Assembly (NCBI GenBank): GCA_036874045.1
Contig: CM072344.1
Coordinates: 5,366,501-5,430,500, forward strand
Origin: Cymodocea nodosa
Taxonomy: Eukaryota > Streptophyta > Magnoliopsida > Alismatales > Cymodoceaceae
Reading direction: 5' to 3'
DNA length: 64,000 nucleotides
Position numbers and translations under genes: made by a program. This document shows positions 56,393-64,000 of the stretch, one piece after another. The first letter of the stretch is position 1, and each line of letters begins with the position of its first letter. Under the pieces are notes generated by a model, which did no database searches, was not told the origin of the DNA, and was given only the letters and a program-made list of their open reading frames with translations.

Positions 56393-58667
56393 ATGGACTC
56401 CAAGTTTTACAAAGGTTGTGGCAGAGGTAAAGTCAAAAGCAGAGGAGATGTAAAAGGAAAAGAAATAGAGAATGATGAAGTTCCACGTACTTGGTTCAAG
56501 AAAATATTTCGAGTGGATAGAAGGTTAGCTGAAATTTATAGAGATTACTTCTTTCCTCAAGGTATATTAGATGAAGTTAGACAAGAACTTCAAAATATTG
56601 ATGAAAGTATTACATAGATGGGTATTCGAAGTAAATATGATAGAGAATACAGAATGAAATGTGCTGAGATTGCATTTCTAGAACAATATGCAAAATATTT
56701 GGAAAAAGGTGTAGGTTCATCAAATAGAACTCCTCAAACTCCTATAAAGGGTACAAGACTACATGCATTTGAGGAAGAGCATGAATCAGCTATCCCTACT
56801 CCTTTATATTCAAAACAAGTAGAATCAGATATTGCTGTAGACAAAACAAAAGTTGTCAGTCTTCGAAAGGCCGTTGCAATAGAAAGTGACTTAGAAGAAT
56901 TAAAGCAGAAAACTTTTATGGAGCAATTTGAAAAGAAAACGGCAATACTTGAAAAGGAGAAACAGAAATGTTATAGAAGAAGGAAAGTTAGAAAAATTAT
57001 GTCTAAGGAAACAAAGTCTATTGAAAAAGGAAAATCAGATGAAAATTTATTTCCAAAGGACAATGTATGTCTAGACATTGTACCTTATTGTGCATCTGAT
57101 AAACTCATCAGTTCTAAGCATACTGAAACTAATGAAGATAATGAGACTTTATTTTCTCTTGCTAGAAAGCTTGAGAAGAAATACAAGTCAAATATGAGCT
57201 CAAGTTTTTCTATTAGTACAAGTCCTGATGATGCAGAAATTGACAAATCAGAGCATCAGGCACCTGACATTGAACAAGTTATTGCAAATATAATTTACAA
57301 TGTTCAAGTAGTAACTAGTTCACATGTTGAATTGTTTGGAGTAGCAGATATTGAAAATGTTAAGACTCCAGAAGAGCTAAAAGTTAACTAGCCTTCTACA
57401 GAATCTATAGAAGCAGAGTTTGAGAATTCACAGCATGAATCAATGGAATTATCTGTTGAACAAAATGAACAATTACTAACAGATATATTGGCTGTAGAAT
57501 TTATGAAAAATTGAACTCTGAATATTCTATAGAGACTGAACAGATGAATGTTGAGCATATTGACAATGTTCCTAACACTGTTGAAGCTAAAGAATCAAGC
57601 TTACCTAAGCAGCTTCAAGATAATATTTTGGAAGAGGAACAACATGACATTCATTTTGAAGAAGAGGTTCTTGAAGATGAATTAAACTTTGAATCACGGC
57701 TTCAGGTATCACCTTTTTTGTGTACAATATTAAAAATTCAAGGTAATGCAATTCATTTTAGATCTAAAGAAGCATTGCAGAAATACAATAATCTGATTAC
57801 ATGTCAGATTCTGCATGCACGTCTAATAAATTTCAAAAATTTGTGGAAATAAGAGATCTGCTTGAGTTTCAAGGCCTCATTAAATTCTTGCCAGTAGGAA
57901 TGAAATGGAAGTAATAAGCAGAGCTTATTGCAGCTTTTTATAGCAATCTGGTCAAGATTGGAAATTTTCTAAAAACTCAAATAAATGAACAGGAGTTTAT
58001 ATTGTCTCCTGAGTTAATTTTTGAAGTTTTAAGATTAAATAATGAAGGTGTTGTTGTTACCAACAGATTTGACATGATACGACAACTAGAATGGAACATT
58101 CAGTCTTTATCAAAAATTCCAGATGTATATTCTAAAATGAGAATAATGGAAAATCTGAATACAGAGGCAAGGTTTATTGCAAATATATTGCATGCAAATT
58201 TATTTCAAAGAGTTGGACACAATTTGGAAGTCAGCAGAAGCTATTTATATGCAACTTATGGCCTGCTGAATAGAATTCAAATAAATTGGTTTGATGTTTT
58301 TATGTCTCAACTACAGCATATGAGTTCAAAGTTATTTTATAGTGATGTTGTATGTAGAATCCTTGCAAGCCAATTGACTTTATTCGATTGGCCCTCTGAA
58401 ACTAAAGGCATGAGAGCATTTAGTGTCGAAGATTTGCAAAAATTCCAGGCCTTTCATAAACCTCAACAACAACAACAACAACAACAACAACCTGATACAA
58501 ACTATATACAACAACAACAATAACAACGTTATTCAGTTCAAGCAAAACAGCAAACCCAGCTACCTCCTGACTTAGATGTAGTGTTTAACGACATCAGAAA
58601 TGATATTAGGCATCTAGGAGATAAAATATGTAATGCTATAAGTGATATACTTAGGAGGGGTCGATAA
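56393..58667 (+). pseudogene. Element I env-position ORF (broken)
   Basis: ATG 56393 begins MDSKFYKGCGRGKVKSRGD. Stops lie at 56615-56617 and 57388-57390; single-base deletions near 57500 and 57836 shift the frame, and TAA 57912-57914 coincides with the stop at 36530 in G. The domain order is as in G: basic N-terminus, Glu-rich middle, C-terminal domain (LSPELIFEVLRLNNEGVVV), a CAA-coded poly-Gln run (about 58460-58490), and the end DKICNAISDILRRGR. It has no visible membrane segment. Confidence 0.86.
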
Positions 58668-59165
58668 TTGTTTTTGTTTGTTTCTGAATACAAAATGTAA
58701 TGTTTGTATTACTTGTTTGATTCATTGAACAATACATTTTTCTGTAAATGTGTTCAATTATTATTCTTGTTTATAGAAATTGTTGTTATAATTCTCTTAT
58801 ATATATATATATATATTCTCTATAATTATCTTTTTGATTAATGACAAAAAGGGGGAGAAATATTATAAAAAGATGATTATGATCTTAATTGCATATATAT
58901 ATTATAAAAGGAGATGTTATTTAAATGGTTATTGTAATCTGACAGATGATAATTAGAAAATTGATACTTATATAATTATTGACATCTGAGAGTTTTAGTT
59001 CTGAGAGGTAAAATTTACACAAACAATAGAAATAAGCTTAAGTGAACTTAAGTAAACAAACAAGTTTGTTGAATTAAAAGTTAACCCAACGAAGGTGCTT
59101 TGTTGAGTTAAACATATTTCATAATTGATTTAATATGGTTTTGTCATCATCAAAAAGGGGGAGAT
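58668..59165 (+). other. Element I 3' UTR with two polypurine tracts
   Basis: GACAAAAAGGGGGAGAAA near 58842 and CAAAAAGGGGGAGATT at 59151-59165 repeat the double tract of element G. A TATA microsatellite lies at about 58799-58817. Confidence 0.85.
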
Positions 59166-60926
59166 TGTTGAGTATTTTTGTTTTGATGATGTTTGCTGAA
59201 TGAAAATAATCATATTTGCTCAATTACTATTGCTTGTGAAAAGAAATTAAAATCATCAATTAATACAGAAAAAGCTTACTGATATAAATACTTGTTTGTA
59301 TTGGATCTGAAGTTAATAACTAGTCGTTTCGTTGCATTAATTTCTCATTTAACTAAACGTTAAATTAACGTGTGTTTTTATTGAAAAGCATGATATGTTT
59401 TAAAGTTATATCTTCTGTATCATGAACAATGCACGTTTAGACAACTCCTTAAATTAGAGTTTTATTTGTATAGAGGTCACGTGAGAACTCGTTAAGTTAG
59501 AGGCTTAAAAGTTAAAATAGGTCACGTGATAACTCGTTAAGTTAGTGAGTAAAAGAAGAGAAGAACTCGTTAAGTTAGTGTTATACATGTGATGAAATTA
59601 TAAGTTACGAATGTTGTATTGTATCACGTGAGGTGCACATGTTTAACTCGTTAAGTTAACATAACTAAACACGTTGAGTTGCTATATTGAATACTAAGGC
59701 AACGTGTTAGGTTAGCATTATAAACTTAAGATGTTAGTTTTGCACGTGGTAAAATTCTTATTATAAAAACATTTGTTTATTACTGAATCGGTGAGTTAAA
59801 GTTTTTTTGAAGACTTACAGTCGTAACTACTTGAAAGGTAACTTAAGTCATGTTTTCAGGTCTTGACACGTGTCCCACTAGTTTTGTAACATAAATAGTT
59901 TTTCGGTGACTTACATCTGTAACTATCCAAAACTTAAACTGTTTTCGATGAGTTATCGTTTAACCTTCCGAAAAAAAGGTTAAGTTGGTTCGTTGAATTA
60001 GCATAACACCACAAACTTAGTTCATTGAGTTAGCTACAGTACTTGTCACGTGAAATGGCACATGAGGAACTCGTTAAGTTAGAAACGTTAAGTTATATAT
60101 ATATACTTGTGTTACTCGTTTAGTTAACATTAAAGTAACGACTTCTTATCACACTGATGAAAAATTTTTGGACAAGAAAGTTTATTTTGCAAGAAATTTT
60201 TCAAAGATCCAGGACTGATGATTAAGGAAACTTCGAAATATAAACGTGGGTTAAAACGTGTGTGTTTCGATGAAGGAAAAAGAAAAGACATGGAGAAGTG
60301 GAAAACTGGTAGTGATTAAACGTGAAGGATATGCATGAAATGAAGATACAGTATAAAAGGCATAGAGTTCTCGTTGATCAAACTATCCTTGCACACAAAA
60401 AGAAAAATCTTTTTAAGGATCAAACCATCCCTGCACACCAAAAGAAAAATCCTTTTCAAGGATCAAAAACACCTCTTCGGGGAAAATCTCTCAAGTGGAA
60501 GAAAATTCAGTGAAGCAGAAAAGGTCAGATTTATGTCACTGAAGATTTGAAGTATCAGAAGAAAGCAAATTCGGTGAAGCAAAGAAAGACAAGATATTCA
60601 TCACTGAAGAATTGCTGACGAAGAAAAAGAAGAAGAAGAAGAAGAAGAAAGATCTCAAACAGGGAGAAATGTTTTAAATTTCGTAAATTAGTTTTCTCTG
60701 TTTGTAGTTATGAAATTGTTTAGATGATACATGATATCAAGTTATAATTGCATCTACAATTTCTAAGGAGAATTGAATTGTATATTGTAATTGAAACCTT
60801 GAATAAAAATGATTTTATAAAAACAATGTCTCGACTTGTTTTTGAGTTTCAAAGTTTCAATTATATTTCAGAAAATATTAAAAATACACAATTCACCCCC
60901 CTCTTGTGTAGCCAAACGATCCTACA
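59166..60926 (+). repeat. Element I 3' LTR with a replaced internal block
   Basis: The LTR runs from TGTTGAGTATTTTTG to CGATCCTACA (1761 bp). It matches G's LTR except that about 200 bp at 59781-59987 replaces the block holding two CGTTGAGTTA-type dyads. The new block has TTTTCGGTGACTTAC...GTAACTATCCAAAA and a GACACGTGTC palindrome, in the style of element F's LTR. The GAAGAAG run near 60620 is longer than in G. Confidence 0.9.
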
Positions 60927-61811
60927 ATCTCCATCTGTTCGGGAAGGGTGTGCTCAATTTTTGGTGTTTCACCTGCTAGTTTATTTGTTGCCTGCAAAAG
61001 AGAATTCTCATCAAAAGTAACATCACAGCTATATTTACTTAGTGAGATTTAATATCATATATCCTGTATCCCTTTACACTAACACCATAGCCCACAAATA
61101 TGCCTTTCTTGGCACGTGGTTCCAACTTGCCATTATTCACAGATAGTAAGCTAGACACCCGAAAATTCTGAGCTTTAAATAACTAGCAGATCTTTTCAAC
61201 CATACCTCAAGAGGTATCTTCCCTTCTAAGGCACTAGAAGGGGACCTGTTCACTAGATAGGAAGCTGTGTTAACAGCCTCTACCCAAAACTTCATGCTCA
61301 AACCTGCTTGAGATAGCATACAATGTGCCTTTTCTAGGAGTGTTTTGTTCAATCTTTCAGCCACTCCATTCTACTAAGGGGTATACCTAACGGTGTTATG
61401 CCATGTAATACCTTCATCTTTACAAAAGTTATCAAATTCTTGAGAACAAAACTCAAGACCATTATCAGTTCTAAGATATTTTACCTTTCTATTTGTTTGG
61501 TTTTCTACCTAATTCTTCCAATGCTTGAAGAAAGAAAAAACTTCACTTTTGTGTGTCAAAAAGAAAACCCAGTTCATCCTTGAATGACAATCAATGATAG
61601 AAAGAAAATATCTGGATCCTGCAATAGAAGGCTGACGTGAAGGCCCCCAACAATCAGCATGAATATAATCAAGAACTCCCTTGGAGCTATGCTGACTGCG
61701 TGCAAATGACACTCTTTTCTGTTTGCCAAAGACACAATGCTTGCACATGTCAATACAAGCAACCTTGTGCCCATAGAACTTGCCTAGACTACTCAGTTTT
61801 TGCATTCCTTT
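60927..61811 (-). pseudogene. pol: Element J integrase and post-integrase linker
   Basis: The minus strand carries CKHCVFGKQKRVSFARSQHS, YIHADCWGPS, IIDCHSRMNW, a YLRTDNGLEF equivalent and MAERLNKTLLEKAHC, matching E. Stops fall near 61505 and 61376. Below 61137 the linker runs to a PEQMEI-type sequence at 60927, where the LTR of element I begins. Confidence 0.9.
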
Positions 61812-62336
61812 CTACCCCAAATGACCTATCCTTGAGTGCCACATGACAAAAAAATCCTGCTGTCCAGATATAGCTGATGTAGCTGCGCCAACAATTGGAG
61901 TGCCTTGCAAAATGTATAAGGGATCAAATTTGGTTCCCTTCATAACAACTAATGAGCCTTTCATTATGCTGATCTTCCCCTCACCACCTATATATCTATA
62001 ACCCTTAGCATCAAGGGCCATCAGTGAGATCAGACTTTTTCCAAGCTTTGGGACGTACCAAACGTCCTCCAGAATTCTAACTGTGCCATCATGTAGTTTA
62101 AATTTTATAGTGCCCACACCAACTCTAGAACACACATCATCATTGGCCAAAGTCACTTGACCACCCTCCACCTGCTCGTAGGTGTCAAAATACTCCCTAG
62201 TAGGAATCATATGATGTGAAGCTCCTGAGTCCATAATCCATTGATCATCATAATAGGCACTGCAACAAACTGTAAGTGAAAAGTCATCACTTGACGCAGA
62301 ACTGGTTTCTGCCATAGCAACCTTTCCTTTGTTCAT
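61812..62336 (-). pseudogene. pol: Element J protease and GAG-pre-integrase
   Basis: An open 174-codon segment with the intact protease site QWIMDSGASHHMIPTREYF, then HDGTVRILEDVWYVPKLGKS and MWHSRIGHLG. Comparison with E shows E's DSG was lost by mutation. Confidence 0.92.
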
Positions 62337-63077
62337 AAGTTTGGGACAATGTGATTTCCAGTGTCCTTTCTCCTTACAGTAATGGCAAGTATCCCTAGAG
62401 TACTTGTCCTTCGACTTGCTTCTGCTTCTATTCTTCCCTCCACCTTGTCTTTAGCTTCTTCCCCTATTCTCTTGCTGCTGAGCTGAGAGGCCAACACCAC
62501 TTGCCTCATTTCTACCATGCACCATGTGCCTGAGCTCCCTAGAATGAAGGCTGGACCTCACTTCTTCCAGTGTAATTGAATCTCTTCCTATTACACAAGA
62601 CTGAACAAAGTTTTCATAACTCAATGGGAGTGAACAAAGCAAGATAAGACCTGCATCTTCATCTTCTATGATTACTCCAATATTCTTGAGTTCCATCAGA
62701 ATAGCATTTAGCTGATCTAAATGTTGCTTGAGAGGTACACCTTCTATCATCTTTAAAGAGAACAATCTCTGCTTTAACAACAATTTGTTTGTTAAAGACT
62801 TAGTCATATACAATGACTCAAGTTTCTGCCAATGACCTAATGAGGTAGATTCATCAGCAACTTCTATTATAACTTCATTAGACAAACACAACAAGATGGT
62901 GGAGTGAGCTTTCTCCTCCTGCAATTCAAACTCTAGTGAATTTCTGTTCAGAGTAGTTTCCTTATTTAAAGGAGCCCAAATACCTTGTTGCTTTAGAAGT
63001 GCTATCATCTTAATTTGCCATAAGCTGAAGCTATTCTTACCATCAAACTTTTCTATCTTCAACCCCAAAGTGTTCAT
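62337..63077 (-). pseudogene. gag: Element J gag, Tnt1-like
   Basis: ATG at 63077 (MNTLGLKIEKFDGKNSFSLW) opens about 200 clean codons, including LESLYMTKSLTNKLLLKQR and LPLSYENFVQSCVIGRDS. A stop after QQENRGRS at about 62451 is shared with element E. The zinc knuckle CHYCKEKGHWKSHC (about 62350-62395) is intact in a shifted frame. Confidence 0.92.
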
Positions 63078-63631
63078 GTTTTCAAAACAACAAACAATCA
63101 GCAATACACACGAGATACAATGTGATTTCAACGAACACAATTCTGCGGCGAGGTACACAATAGCAAGCAATATCTCAACAACAATATGCTACTAAAAATA
63201 CTGATTTCAACAGAATGCAATCAGCCACAAGCCAAGCACACTACTTAGCACAAAACAGTAGCAAATACTTGCACAAAACCACAATCACAAAATGCCCAAA
63301 ATCTGATAATCAAAGAGTCACTCGTCCAGAAAATTGTTGTGCCCTAGCCTGACGCCTCCTGCTGTATCTCTCTGAATACGAAACTTTTGACCACGAAATC
63401 TTAAAGGAAGGAATTTCAGGAAGCTTACTACACGTCCTCAAAATTTCAGACATAACGAAGCACAGACAAGGAAGGCGCACAACTTGGCGTTGGAGTGTGT
63501 AGACTAGCGCTAGCGACGACGACAGTTACAACAATGGAGAGATCCCTTACGGAAATGGCTTGAACCTTGATAAAACTCTTCGAAACTTCAGATGCAAACC
63601 CGGAGATGTGCAACCTCGCTTTGATACCAGT
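63078..63631 (-). other. Element J leader and primer-binding site
   Basis: Non-coding leader collinear with 17281-17828 of E. The primer site ACTGGTATCAAAGCGAG is at 63631-63615 on the minus strand. Confidence 0.88.
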
Positions 63632-64000
63632 TGTTGTGCAGAAAGATCAAACAAACGTGGAGCATCTAGGGGTGGCGTGGAGAAGAGATCTACGTGGAAG
63701 AGAGGATTGCAAGTGGAGAATTCGAAGAACAACAAATTTACGTGGTTCCCCAACACGGGTACGTCCATGGGTGATCAATCTATTGTGATTCATTGCTATA
63801 TGGTTGCTAGTACAAAGAAGGAGGAGAACAAAATCAAGGGATGGTTTGGCATGGCATCCCTTGGACGTGGATGACCCCTTATATATATAGGGGCAACGGT
63901 TGGTGATACACAAAAGATAAGTTTGCCCCTGTACAAATTATCAAAGAAATACAACCATATACAAAGACATACATATACTTGATGGAAGACATACACACAT
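63632..64000 (-). repeat. Element J 5' LTR, cut by the window end
   Basis: Inverted E-family LTR beginning TGTTGTGCAG at 63632. Given 371-373 bp for its relatives, it should end within a few bases beyond 64000. An inverted TATATAAGG-type box lies near 63880. Confidence 0.92.

Overview
The window is AT-rich, gene-poor nuclear DNA of a flowering plant, almost entirely LTR retrotransposons nested in one another. Ty3/gypsy elements of Athila type, Ty1/copia elements of sirevirus type and Ty1/copia elements of Tnt1 (Tork) type all occur. Nearly every element ORF carries stops or frameshifts. No rRNA, tRNA, CRISPR array or bacterial-style operon was seen. The species cannot be named from the sequence; the only gene-like intact ORF is an F-box protein at 7378-8517.

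Layout, left to right. (A) 1-4835, plus: Athila-like gypsy pol (RT, RNase H, integrase), a dyad-rich non-coding stretch, then an accessory ORF. (A') 5914-7167: an Athila-type gag. Then the F-box ORF and sirevirus-like LTR sequence. (C) about 9402-15414, plus: a decayed sirevirus-like copia element with a 1.24-kb internal tandem duplication, truncated in RT. (D) minus: a second copy of the gypsy accessory-ORF region, now in three pieces (about 15640-16891, 44507-44820, 49128-49419). (E) 16892-44506, plus: a Tnt1-like copia inserted in D (target duplication ATTTT). (F) 19150-41696, minus: a sirevirus-like copia inserted in E (GCTTG). A 1625-bp element (21811-23435) with an 8-bp target duplication lies in F. 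(G) 26631-39355, plus: a nearly complete 12.7-kb sirevirus with an env-position ORF, inserted in F (GAACT). (H) 44821-49127, minus: a heavily deleted relative of G. (I) 49420-51434 and 52876-60926, plus: relatives of G. (J) 51435-52875 and 60927 to the window end, minus: a relative of E, interleaved with I.

The nest D > E > F > G is supported at each step by the interrupted ORF resuming on the far side and by exact target duplications. The elements share features across superfamilies. The LTR and non-coding parts carry arrays of short dyads, interspersed with CACGTG boxes in the two sirevirus LTRs. The C-terminal domain of the accessory ORF of the gypsy copy D is homologous to that of the env-position ORF of sireviruses G and I. 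Premature stops are often C-to-T or G-to-A changes (TGG to TAG/TGA, CGA to TGA, CAG to TAG), as expected from deamination of methylated cytosines in silenced DNA.
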